Positions 21,526 through 32,708 of a stretch of 64,000 nt of DNA are shown one piece after another. Source of the stretch: Cryptomeria japonica (lineage: Eukaryota > Streptophyta > Pinopsida > Cupressales > Cupressaceae); assembly GCF_030272615.1 (NCBI RefSeq), contig NC_081414.1, forward strand, positions 2,295,501 through 2,359,500. Direction: 5' to 3'. The notes beneath the pieces were generated by a model. That model did not search any database, was not told where the DNA came from, and saw nothing but the letters and a program-made list of their open reading frames with translations. Position 1 is the first letter of the stretch. The number at the start of each line of letters is the position of its first letter. Made by a program: the position numbers and the translations under genes.

Positions 21526-22893
21526 ATCTCACTCTCTTTATCTTCCCAAACTCTAGACCTATCTCTCGCCCTCTCTTGTCTCGATCACTTCTCTCTCCGC
21601 TCTCTAGGTATATCCCACCCTCTCTACCTTTCATTCCTTCCTTAACCCCATTTCTATCCTTGACTCCTTCCCTTTCTCTTCTTCTCTGTCATTATCTTAT
21701 TATTTCTTTCCCCTCCCTCCCTATTCACCTCAATACCTTTCCCTCCCTATATTATTACCCACCTCTCTCTCCTCCTCTAGTTTTCTCACCTATCTAATTG
21801 TCCACCCTCTAGTTCTCTCCCTCTATCTCCATCTTTCTCTCCCTTCCCCCTTCCCCCTATCCATTTATGAACTCTCTCCCTCTTTTATTTCTCTTTCCAA
21901 ACCTATCTATCTCTGCATTCCCTAGTTCTTTGACTTCCTCCATGTCTACCTCTCCATCCATTCCCTCTTACTCATCTATTTTCTCTTTTATCTATTCCTC
22001 TCCATTGTCTAGGTTGTCGCCTCTCCCTCCTACTTTCTCTCCCTCCCTCTCTCAAATTTCTAGGTTTCTCCCTCATTTTGTCTCCACCTCTACATCTCTA
22101 CATCCATGTCTCATTAGGAACCTATCTCTATACCCCTCTATCCATATCTCCCCTCTCTCCCAACTAGGTATTTAACCTCTTTCTCACCCTCTATCTATCC
22201 CTGAGCTCTAGTTCTCTCCCTTCCTCTCCACCTCTCTCTCTCTCTCCATCACATCTTACCCATCTCCCTTTATGAATTATCTCCTTCTTTTATCTCTCTC
22301 GACACCTCTTTATCTCCCATAAACTCTAGACATACTACTCTCCCTCTCTTCTCTCTACCCTCTCTAGGTCTCTCCTATACTCTCTCCCTCTCTCTCTCTC
22401 TCTCACCTTCCCTCCTTATCTCCATATATATCCTTCCCTCCCTCCATCTCTATTCTCCTCCTATTGTTTCTCTCCATACTATCTTTGTTCTCTTCATCAC
22501 TACCTGCCCCTCCTGATCTCTCTCTCCATACATATTTTTCTCCTTCCCTCCATCTTTACCTCTCTACCACTCCCTCTTTGTATCATTACCCGCCTCTCTC
22601 ACCCCCTCTATCTCCCTCACCTCTATCTTTCCACCCATGGTATATCACCTCTCTCTTTCTAGCCTCTAGATCACTCACCTCTATATCTCTATCTTCTCTA
22701 ATTCTTTCCTCTCCACCTCCTTACCCCTCTTTCTCTCTTTGTGAACTTATATATCTTATTTTATTCTCTCTCTCCCTCACCTATCTACCTCTTCCCTCTC
22801 TCTATCTCAATGACTCCCTACCCACCTCTCCCTCTCTTCTTAGCTCTCTCTCTCTCTATTATTCCCTCTCTCACCTTCTCTCCCCCTCCCCTT
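21526..22893 (+). repeat. Polypyrimidine (CT-rich) block 1
   Basis: About 1.4 kb in which the plus strand is overwhelmingly C and T, built from degenerate CTCTC, CCCTC, CTCTATCT and TCTCCAT words. The long plus-strand ORFs across it (for example 21867-22175 and 22464-22895) are Ser/Leu/Pro-rich low-complexity translations and not genes. The last 440 bp (from about 22452) are repeated after the satellite at 25180. Confidence 0.9.
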
Positions 22894-22894
22894 A

Positions 22895-25177
22895 GGATCC
22901 CATATGACCTCTAATGACACCATATGACCCCTAATGACACCATATGACCCCTTAGGACACCATATAACCCCTCAAGACACAATATGATCCATTTTAACAT
23001 CATAGTACATGGCATGACCCCTTAGGACACCATATGACCCCTTAGGACAATATGATCTCTTAAGGGGTCATATGGTGTTCTAACACATGTGTGGCCCCTT
23101 AGGAGCCCATATGACTCCTTAGGACGCCATATTGTATATGATTCCTCAAGACACAATAAGGCCCTTTTTAACATCCGAGTATGTATGACATGACCCCTTA
23201 GGACACCATATGACCCCTTAGTACCCCATATGTCCCCAAACAACACCATATGACCCCTCAGGATGCCATATGACCACTTTTAACATCCTAGTACATGATA
23301 TGATCCCTTAGGACACCATATGACCCCTTTGGGCCAAATGATGTTTTAATGGGTCATATGGTGTCCTAAGGGGTCATATAGTGTTCTAACATATTTGTGG
23401 CCCCTTAGGACAACATATGACCCCTTAGGACCATATAATGTCCTAATGAGTCATACGGTGTCCTAAGGGGTCATATGGTGTTCTAACACATTTGTGACCC
23501 CTTGGGACCCCATATGACCCCTTAGGACCATATGATGTCCTAATGGGTCATATTGTGTCCTAAGGGGTCATATGGTGTTCTAACACATGTGTGACCCCTT
23601 AGGACCCCAAATGACCCCTAACAACACCATATGACCCCTTAGGACACCATATGACCTCTAACAACACCATATGACCCCTTAGTATACTAGATGACCATCA
23701 AGACACCATATGATACCATACGACTCCATATGACCCCTCAAGACACCATATGACTCCTTAAGACATCATATGACCCTTAGGAAACCATATGATCTATTTT
23801 AAAATCTTAGTAAATGACATGACCCCTTAGGACACCATATGACCACTTAGGACACCATACGAACCCTTAGGACCACATGATGTCCTAAGGGGTCGTATGG
23901 TGTTCTAACACATGTGTGGCCCCTTAGGACCCCATATGACCCCTAATGACACTGTATGACACCTTGGGACACCATATGGACCCTTCTAACATCCTATTAC
24001 ATGGCATGACCCCTTAGGACACCATATGACCCCTTTAAACATCCCAATACATGACATTATCCCTTAGGACACCATATGACCCCTTAGGACAACATGCTTT
24101 CCTAGGGGATCATATGGTGTTCTAACACATGAGTGGCCCCTTGGGACCCCAAATGACCCCTAACAACACCATATGACCCCTTAGAACACCATATGACCTC
24201 TAACAACACCATATGACCCCTTAGGACACTATATGACCCTTAAGGCACCATATGACCACTTAGGACCTCATATGACCCCTCAGGACACCATATGACCCCT
24301 TAGGACACCATATGACCCCGTAGGACATCATGTGGTCCTAAGGGGTCATCTGGTGTCATATGGGATCATATGGTGTCCTAAGGGGTCATATGGTGTTCTA
24401 ACACATGTGTGGCCCCTTAGGACCCCAAACAAACTCTGACGACACCATATGACCCCTTAGGACACCATATGACCTCTAATGACACCGTATGATGCCTTAG
24501 GACACTATATGACCCTCAGAACACCATATGACCCCTTAGGACCCCATATGATCACTTAGGTGTCCTAAGGGGTCATATGGTGTTCTGAGGGGTCATATGG
24601 TTCCCTAAGGGATCATATGGTGCCCTAAGGGGTCATATGGTGTTCTAACATATTGTGGCCCCTTAAGAGCCCATATGACCCCTAACACCATATGACCCCT
24701 TAGGACCAAATGATATCCTAATGGGTCATATGGTGTTCTAAGGGGTCATATGGTGTTTTGACACATGTGTGGCCCCTTAGGACCTCGTATGACCCCTAAA
24801 AACACCATATGACCCCTTAGGACACCATATGACCCCTTAGGACCATATGATGTCCTAATGGGTCATATGTTGTTCTAAAGGGTCATATGATGTCCTAAAT
24901 GGTCATATGATGTCCTAATGGGTCATACGGTGTCCTAAAGGGTCATATGGTGTTCTAACATATGTGTATCCCTTGAGGACCCCAAATGACCCCTAACGAC
25001 ACCATATGACCCCTTAGGACACCATATGACCTCTAAAGACATCATATGACCCCTTGGGACACTATATGATCTGGGACACTATATGATTCTCATGACACCA
25101 TATGACCCCTCAGGATACCATATGACCCCTTAGGACACTATATGACCCCTTAAAACATCATATGACCCATTTTAACA
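22895..25177. repeat. Satellite of about 20-bp CATATG monomers in both orientations
   Basis: About 2.3 kb made of degenerate copies of AGGACACCATATGACCCCTT and its reverse complement. Forward and reverse blocks alternate, each with the NdeI-type palindrome CATATG in the middle. A higher-order unit is visible: reverse-orientation monomers ending GGTGTTCTAACACATGTGTGG and then forward monomers. It recurs about ten times (near 23081, 23390, 23479, 23579, 23900, 24119, 24395, 24645, 24756 and 24955). No coding signal. Confidence 0.93.
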
Positions 25178-25625
25178 TTTCTCTTCTCCTCCTATTATTT
25201 CTCTCCACTGTCTCTTTGTTCTCTTCATCACTACCTCTTCTTCCCAATCTCTCTCTCCATACCTATCTTTCTCCTTGCCTCCTTCTTTACCTCTCTACCT
25301 CTCCATCTTTGTCTAATTACCCACTTGTCTCTCCCCCTCTATCTCTCTCATCTCTATATTTCCACCCTAGGTCTCTCACCTCTCTCTTCCTAGGCTCTAG
25401 ATCTCTCACCTCTACATCTCTCTCCTCTATAATTCTTTCCTCTCTACCTCCTTACCCCTCTTTCTCTCTTATTTTCCTCTCTCTCTCCCTTACCTATCTA
25501 CCTCTTCCCTCTCTAGGTCTCTTAGTCTCTCCCTACCCACCTCTCCCTCTTTTCTTATCTCTCTCTTTCTCTTCATTCTTCCCTCTCTCCTTTTCTCTCT
25601 CCCTTCTTTGTTCATCACCTCTCCC
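25178..25625 (+). repeat. Polypyrimidine block 2, duplicate of the end of block 1
   Basis: The order of words (CTCCTCCTATT, TTCTCTTCATCACTACCT, CTCTCTCCATACCTATC, TTTACCTCTCTACC, TAATTACCCAC) matches 22452-22893 closely. The satellite is therefore bracketed by direct copies of about 440 bp. Confidence 0.8.
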
Positions 25626-25740
25626 TCCCTTGTACATGATTTAGATAATAGGTTGTAGAATATAAGGTTTAGGGTATAGGGTACATGATTGATGGTGCAC
25701 AGTTTATGGTACATAGGGTTGAGGGTATCGATTGTATTGA
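25626..25740. other. Short GT/AT-rich interlude
   Basis: Break in the pyrimidine tract with degenerate 'ggtttagggtatagggtac' words. A single TTTAGGG occurs, not a telomeric array. Confidence 0.5.
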
Positions 25741-25836
25741 TATTTCTTTCTATCTCTCCATCTTCCTCTCTCCCTCTCACACACACATATCTCTCCCCTC
25801 TCTATGTTTCTCTCCCTTTCTTCGTCTCTCCATCTC

Positions 25837-25899
<63 letters not shown>

Positions 25900-26090
25900 C
25901 TCTCCCCTCTCTATGTTTCTCTCCCTTCCTCCCTCTCTCCCTCTCTAATTCTCCATCCTTGTATAGTTACCCACCTCTCTATCCCCCTCTATCTATGTCA
26001 CTACTCTCTCTCTCCCTATCCAGCTATCTCACCTCTCTCCCCCCTATAGCTATCAAATCATCCCCCCTTATCCCTCTCCCTTTATGAACT
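25741..26090 (+). repeat. Polypyrimidine block 3 with (CT)n microsatellite
   Basis: CT-rich sequence containing an uninterrupted CT run of about 28 units at 25838-25893, flanked by a short duplicated segment (ATCTCTCCCCTCTCTATGTTTCTCTCCCTT). ORFs across it are low-complexity. Confidence 0.88.
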
Positions 26091-26204
26091 CCTTCCATGT
26101 AGGGAGAGAGAACAAAAAGAAAGAGAGGGCTACATTGAGGGAGAGGTATACATGGAATGAGAGACCTAGAGAGGGGAGAGGTACACAAGGAAGAGTTTTA
26201 GAAG

Positions 26205-29200
26205 ACCAAGATATGCTGCTACAAGGAGGCCAATGTGGAACTATTCCTTCAAAAATAACTGGTATGCTCATCAATTTCATGGTTATTGCTATAAATGTAA
26301 TGCATATGGACATAGAATCTCAAACTGTAGAATTATGCTTAAGCCTACTCCAAATTATGAAAATAAGAATCCCTTTGTTGTCATAAGAGATGTTAATGTT
26401 ATATGCTATCACTGTAATGAATTTGGCCATAAGAGTTATGAGTGCAGGAGAAAAACATTTCAATCCACTAGTAGCCCCTCTACTTCATCATTCAACAAGA
26501 ATGTAATATGCTACTATGTCAAAATTATGGTCACATAGAAAAGCATTACAAACTAAGAACCACTGAACATAGGAAGAAATCAACCATGGAACCAAAAACC
26601 AATTCTGATAAGAACATTGCAGTAGATTTGAAGAATGAAACCAAGAAAGTGTGGTAGAGAAGAAAAAGGAGAAATATGAATCAAGTCTAATTGTCCAAAC
26701 AACATTGAATTTAGAGAGAAAGAACCTTTGGGTTGTTAATAGTGGGTGCTCCAACCACATGACTGGAGACAAGAAAAAATTTATAAATTTTGAGGATTGG
26801 AATGGAGGTTCAGTCAAATTTGGTGACAATTCTTCAATCAAGATAAAAGGAAAAGGAACATTAAGCATTGATGGTAAGTTGAAAGAGCACAACGTGTACT
26901 ATGTTGAAGGATTAAAACACAACCTACTTAGTGTAAGTCAGATGTGTGACAAAAGCTACAAGTTTACATTTGACTCCAAGAGACGTGAAATCGAAAAAGA
27001 AAGCAATGGTAAACTAATTGCAAAAGGTAAGAGAACTAATGGTAATGTGTACAACTTGAAGGAATGCTATGAGTTACACTGCATGATGGGGAAAGTGGAT
27101 GAGAGCTAGTTATGGTGTAGAAGATTAGTCCATATAAATTTTGACAATCTAGTTAAAGTGAGCTCAAGGGGATATGTGAGACATATACCTAAGATTACTA
27201 AACCAACAAACACTATTTGGGATGAATGTCAAAAGGGCAAGCAAACTAAAGTAAGTTTCAAGACAAAGGAATATTAAACCACAAGGCCCTTGGAGTTAGT
27301 ACATATAGATTTATGTAGACCTATTAGGATGAGAGCTCTAAATGGTGAAAAGTATTTCATGCTACTCAAAGATGACTATTCAAGGATGACATGGGTTACC
27401 ATCCTACAGGATAAGTCACAAGCATTTCAAAGGTTCAAGATTTCCAGAAAAATGGTTGAGAAAGAAATTGGATATAAGCTGAAATATTTCAGATCAGATC
27501 GAGGAGGTGAGTTTACATCCAATAAATTTGAATATTACTGTGAGCTACATGGAATTAAGAGACAATACTCTATTGCTAGAACACCACAACAAAATGGGGT
27601 TGTGGAAAGAAAGAATAGGATAGTCAAAGAAATGGCAAGAACAATGTTGAATGAGTCAAATCTACCTGATGTATATTGGAAGGAGACGGTCCACACAATT
27701 GTCTACACACTTAACAGGGTACAACTGAGAGTGAACAACAAACTGACACCATATGAACTATGGTATGACAAGAAACCCTCTTTCAAATTCTTCAAAGTTT
27801 TTAGAAGTAAATGTTTTATCAGAAGAGATGAGGATGGATTAGGAAGCTTTGATGCAAGGTGTGATGAAGGCATATTTTTAGGCTACTCAACTCACAACAA
27901 GGCATAGAAATGTTTCAACAAACGCCTTAAGAAAGTTGTTGAAAGTATAAATATAAGAGTTGATGAAGAATTGTATAAGGGAAATCAAATGCGGTAAATC
28001 AGATTGAGGAGCCATGTGATGAAGATGAAGAGCAATCTAAAAGTGAAGAACAAGTTACTAAGAAGCCCCCAAACAGATATGTGCAAAAAACCATATTGAA
28101 GATCAGATCATAGGCAACAAGAATGAAGGTGTACAAACGAGGAGAAGAAATGCAAGGAACAATGAACAAGTCAATTTTTGTCTCATGACTGAAATGGAAC
28201 CAAGGAACTTCAATAAAGCCAACAAGAGTGTGAAATGGGTGAAGGCAATGGAGGAAGAATTGTAACAGATTGAAAAGAACAAAACTTGAGATTTAGTACC
28301 AAGGCCAGTTGTTAAGAATATCATAGGCACACAGTAGGTCTACAAGAATAAAGTGAATGAAGATGACAAGGTGATAAGGAACAAGGCCAGGCTTGTATGC
28401 AAAGGATACTCACAAGTAGAGGGCATAGATTTTGAAGAGACATTTGCCCCTATTGCTAGAATTGAGGCTATTAGAATGGTTTTGGCATTTTCAGCATACA
28501 AAGGTTATAAAGTATATCAAACAGATGTAAAATCTACATTCCTAAATGGCAATCTTGAAGAAGATGTATACATTGAGCAGCTCAAAGGATTTCAATTGCA
28601 TGAGAATGAAGACTTTGTATGTAGACTAAGGAAGGCATTGTATGGTTTGAAGCAAGAACCTAGAGCATGGTACTCTAGGCTGGACAAATATCTACATCAA
28701 CAAGGCTTCAAAAAGAGATGTGTTGATAGCAACTTATATATTAAAACATATGGTAATCTCATGATCATAGTTTTTGTGTATGTTGATGACATTTTCTTTG
28801 CGGGAAATAAGGATGTCTTGTGTAAAATATTTGCTGATAAAATGCAATCAGAGTTTGAAATGTCATTATTAGGAGAGTTGTCTTACTTCCTTGGACTACA
28901 AATATCACAGCTGAATACAAGTATATTTATCTCCCAAACTAAGTATGCAAAAGACATGTCGAAGAAGTTCCAAATGGAAGATTGCAAGTCGGTTAGTACA
29001 CCCATGGTGATTGGATGCAAATTAAGAAAAAATGATGAGTCACCTAATGTAGATCAATGATTGGAAGCTTGTTGTACCTAACTACCTCTAGGCCTAACAT
29101 AGTACAAGCAGTGTGTATGGTGGCTAGATTTCAAGCTGCCCCAAAGCAATATCATGTGAATGTTGTGAGAAGAATCTTCAGGTATCTACAAGGTACATTT

Positions 29201-29708
29201 GATTATGGTTTGTGGTATCCAAAGAATGATGAATTCACTTTGCAAGACTACACAGATGCAGATTGGGCAGGTTGTGTGGATGATAGGAAGAGCACTAGTG
29301 GTGGATCTTTCTTCCTTGGTGATAGATTGGTCTCATGGCACAACAAGAAACAAGAATCCATTTCTTTATCTATTGTTGAGGCTGAATACATAGTTGCAAC
29401 TATATATTGTTCACAAGTTATTTGGATTAAACAGACACTCAAGGACATCTAGGTAGAGTATGCTTATCCAATCTCCATAAAATGTAACAATTCAAGTGCA
29501 ATCAACATCTCCAAGAATCCTGCCATGCACTCAAGAACCAAACATATAGCAATTAAGTGCCATTTCTTGAGAGAGAAGATAGTTGGAAAAAAAAGTTAAG
29601 GTTGAATATGTGAGTACTAGTGAGCAAGTGGCTAATATTTTCACAAAACCCCTGCCTAAGGACACTTTTGAGTATTTGAGACTAAATTTGGGAGTTGTCC
29701 CTCCTTGA
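26205..29708 (+). pseudogene. Copia polyprotein (gag-PR-IN-RT-RH), 5'-truncated and broken
   Basis: Begins in gag with two intact CCHC knuckles (CYKCNAYGHRISNC, CYHCNEFGHKSYEC) and a third cut by a 1-bp shift near 26515. The protease motif is VVNSGCSNHMTG, where the catalytic Asp is Asn (26738-26740). Pre-integrase and integrase follow (HIDLC, RSDRGGEF, VVERKN: D, D and E all present), with TAG 27107 and a TAA near 27275. A frame change near 27910-28000 leads to RT (28353-29060) with YVDD at [11 protein letters not shown]; stops lie at 28263, 28287 and 28335. RNase H is at 29057-29452 in another frame, with YTDADWAG intact, and a TAG follows. The tail FTKPLPKDTFEYLR ends near 29708. The 5' LTR, primer site and gag N-terminus are missing; upstream is CT-rich repeat. 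At least eight disabling changes. Confidence 0.92.
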
Positions 29709-29716
29709 TTTTGGTT

Positions 29717-29933
29717 CTTAGGGGGAGGTAATCATTTCTAAACAGGATTAGCAAAGTGCTAAAAGATGTTGCAGATGCATAGGCACATCAGAGGTGTATG
29801 CAATCATATGTACAGGTTGTCATAGGGGGAGTGTGTCCAGCTGAGAAAAGGCACGAGTTTAATAGTCCCTTTGCCATTGTTGTGAAAGGGGGAGTAGAGG
29901 CACGAGGTTGACATCAATGCCATAGGGGTGGAT
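29717..29933 (+). other. Repeated polypurine tracts before the 3' LTR
   Basis: Purine tracts near 29717 (TAGGGGGAGG), 29822 (ATAGGGGGAGTG), 29885 (AAAGGGGGAGTA) and 29922 (ATAGGGGTGGA); the last abuts the LTR start and should be the plus-strand primer. The second Copia element has the same multi-tract arrangement before its 3' LTR. Confidence 0.65.
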
Positions 29934-31864
29934 TGTTGGCATCGTTTTCTCATTGATGTCAACATGTATAGATGAGTTGCAGAGCCAATTTGGTTATGTT
30001 TGCAAGGCGAGATGAGTTGCAGAAGTGTTTGTTCAGATTCGACATCAGTGCATGAGAGCTTTGTTCATGTCGACTACACAATGACTGTGTGCTTGAGTTT
30101 ATCATTCAAGCATCAGAAATGGTTGTGGAAAACCCAATGTGTCTTGCACCTTAGTAATAAGGCATTTCAATGTAAGTCTACCTTTCAGTAAGATCTTTTC
30201 CGATCTTGGTTGATCCACAGTCTCTATGATATTCTTGTCTTGTTGAAGAATTTCGGTGTGAGATCTTCCATGTCTCTGCGACACCCTTATTGTTTGTTGT
30301 GACTTTGCCCTTCAACAGGACTTCTTTAAGGCTAAGAAGCCACCCAAAGTCATATCGACATCCCTATTTCGAAGAGACTTCAGATTTATCTTGTTGACTT
30401 GCAATTCGAACCCTTGCTTTATCAACTTAGGAAATGTAGCCACTAGTTTTGTAGTGATCAAGTTTCATTCCACCGAATCTTTAATCTCCGATAGTGGACC
30501 CCAGCCTTTTTGTTCAGTGAGACTTTTCCTTTTGACTTTTCTCCTTGTCGACCTTTGGTGCAATACTAACATAATCTCTTTTTGTTATGATGAATAAGAT
30601 GTCTTGTCGTTAATGTATCTTTTTTGGTATGACTTTGTGTTTCGGTAAAACACTTTTTGGTTCTTGGCGGCCTTTGATGCTATATTGAAATGATCTTTTT
30701 TGTTGTGATGTGCAACATGTCTGGTCGATAATATTTCTCTTTCGGTGTGACTTGGCCTTTCGAAAGAACTCAATTTGCTTCTTGTTGGCACTTTGGAACT
30801 ATAGCGACATGGTTCTATTCACTGTGATGGATGCGAAGTCTTGGTGAAATACCACCAATAGTAAGGGTTGATCAAATGACGCCCCACCATCTCACGGTCA
30901 GGAAAAGTGGAGAAGGAAGACTCTTTGCGGGTCATAACCACAATGAAGAGTTGTTATCTCGCTAGCCCGTAGGAAGAAAATTTGATGTAAGATGATCTCG
31001 TGGGATAATAAACTAGAAGAAGGTGCACAATCCCACCATCCCACAGGTATATTCTTGTGATGCAGAGAAGGCGATGAGAAGTTCATCCAATATTGACTCA
31101 GAAGTGGCTCCACATGGATGGTAGACCCAAGTGAGGAAAGCTTCTACCCAACAACATAAAAGGAGATGTTGAGAACGTGGTAGGTATGAGACGAATCAAT
31201 TTCCATCTGGATGAAATGAAAGGTTTTGCAGTCAAATTAGAATTGATCGTTGGTAGAGATGAAAGAAGGATGCATTTAAGGGAGAACAAGTTGCAGACTG
31301 TAGAGTTGCTCAAAAAGATTTGAATATCTTCTATCAATAAGATATCACAACCATGGGAATATCAGAAAATCTTCAATCGACAAGACATCAAGATACATGA
31401 CAAGTGAAGATTACTAAATCTAGTAATTGGATCTCAGAGTTCAATCTAAAAATAGAAGAAGATGCAAATAATGATGGTGGCCAAGTAGGCTATATGACAG
31501 ATTTCTTGGAAGCTCGAGAAGATTACTTTTGAATGTCCTTTTAGAGGGAATGTTTGTGATGTATGGAGATGGTCAAAAGAAGTAATTAAGAAGACATGTA
31601 GAGGTGTAGACAGTAGAGAGCAGTGTGAAAAGTGAAAAAGAGCATAAACTAGCTCGACTAGATCAGAGTGCACAAGCAAGCAACAGAAAAAGTTAGTTAC
31701 ATGGAGTATGATAGAGTGAGAGCATTGTATCAGGCAAAAATTGATAGCAAAGATCAGTGAGCAGAGGATAAAGTCTGTGAAACGTTGCATATTTATCTCT
31801 ACCTTTATCCACCAATAAAAGATTGTGATCCCCCTTCTACTAGTGCAACTCTCAATACTTAACA
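29934..31864 (+). mobile_element. 3' LTR of the first Copia element (outer end tentative)
   Basis: Opens TGTTGGCATCG directly after the last polypurine tract. A polyadenylation-type signal CCAATAAAAG lies at 31810-31820, and a possible end CTTAACA at 31858-31864, which inversely matches the start. Length would be about 1.93 kb. With no second LTR present, neither end nor a target duplication can be confirmed. ORFs inside (such as 31446-32012, minus) have no motif. Confidence 0.55.
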
Positions 31865-32502
31865 ACTTTCTTTTTATTGAAAAAATGGAAGAATAATTAC
31901 AAGATGACAGTCTCATTTTTATTTTTTTAATGATATTGAGGGTTAACTCTCTTTTAATTGTTTTTGTCCAATTAGATTTGATTCCACCTAGTATCTCATT
32001 TCTACCATCCATTTTTTTAATAATATTTTATTGACACTTTTTAATTACTAAAATGTGAAAAACTTATTGACATATTAACTTATTTTTTTTATGAATATGT
32101 GCGTCAATATCTATTAGATTAAAAATAGGTTACCCATCCACAAAATAATATAGGGACACGTGGTCACCCCTCCAAGTCACATGGACAGTGCCCAAAAAAT
32201 AGAACCAAAGTCGCATAGGTAGGACCCTGAAAAACAAAGAAACAACAAAACAAAATAACAGTCATGAAAGCTAAACCCGAGTAAAATAAAATCATATTCA
32301 ATTATGCAGCAAGAGCAATCCTAGAAGACGGTGGAGGAGAAAGCCACTTCAAAGATTCTGGTCACCTACCACCACCACCAGTAGACGGCCCTACACCACC
32401 CGAAGACCAGACCCTCTTATTTGAATGCGATAATTTTAAAAAAAAAAAAAAGACTTATTAACGTATAAGTTATTTGCACGTGAGAGAAAAAAAAAGGAAA
32501 GA
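31865..32502. other. Intergenic, upstream of the ABC transporter gene
   Basis: AT-rich non-coding sequence with A runs near 32440. No gene seen. It may include distal promoter of the gene starting at 32709. Confidence 0.4.
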
Positions 32503-32567
32503 AGATACAATATGAATTTCTTCCACAGAAGATACAATATGAATTTCTTCCACAGAAGATACAATAA
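32503..32567. repeat. 27-bp direct repeat, about 2.4 copies, in the promoter region
   Basis: AGATACAATATGAATTTCTT plus CCACAGA is repeated head to tail with no mismatches seen, about 140-200 bp before the ATG of the ABCC gene. Perfect copies suggest recent slippage. Confidence 0.9.
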
Positions 32568-32654
32568 TGTAGCGGAAGGGACAAAATTTATAGATGGCGC
32601 AGGGAAAATTTCAAGTGCGCTTGACGGTCAAGCCTTGGCTACAAGACACATCCA

Positions 32655-32668
32655 TGCGGATTAAATAC
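32655..32668 (+). promoter_or_regulatory. Possible TATA element of the ABCC gene
   Basis: GGATTAAATACTAA lies about 45 bp upstream of ATG 32709. It is the only TATA-like word close enough; weak evidence. Confidence 0.3.
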
Positions 32669-32708
32669 TAAATCGGACACCAGTCTTCCTTCACATTGCT
32701 CTTCACGA

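Noticed and set aside
21567-22895. Long plus-strand ORFs in the CT-rich block (for example 21867-22175 and 22464-22895)
   Set aside because: Ser/Leu/Pro-rich translations of simple sequence; all frames of such sequence lack stops by composition.
22895-25177. CRISPR-like regular short repeats
   Set aside because: Repeats are contiguous, degenerate and in both orientations, with no unique spacers; eukaryotic context.
25660-25680. Plant telomere repeat TTTAGGG
   Set aside because: Only one unit present.
25162-26087. Plus and minus ORFs up to 160 codons over the second and third CT-rich blocks
   Set aside because: Low-complexity translation of microsatellite and polypyrimidine sequence.
31446-32012. 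188-codon minus-strand ORF
   Set aside because: Lies in LTR and AT-rich flank, contains no family motif, and is stop-poor by chance.
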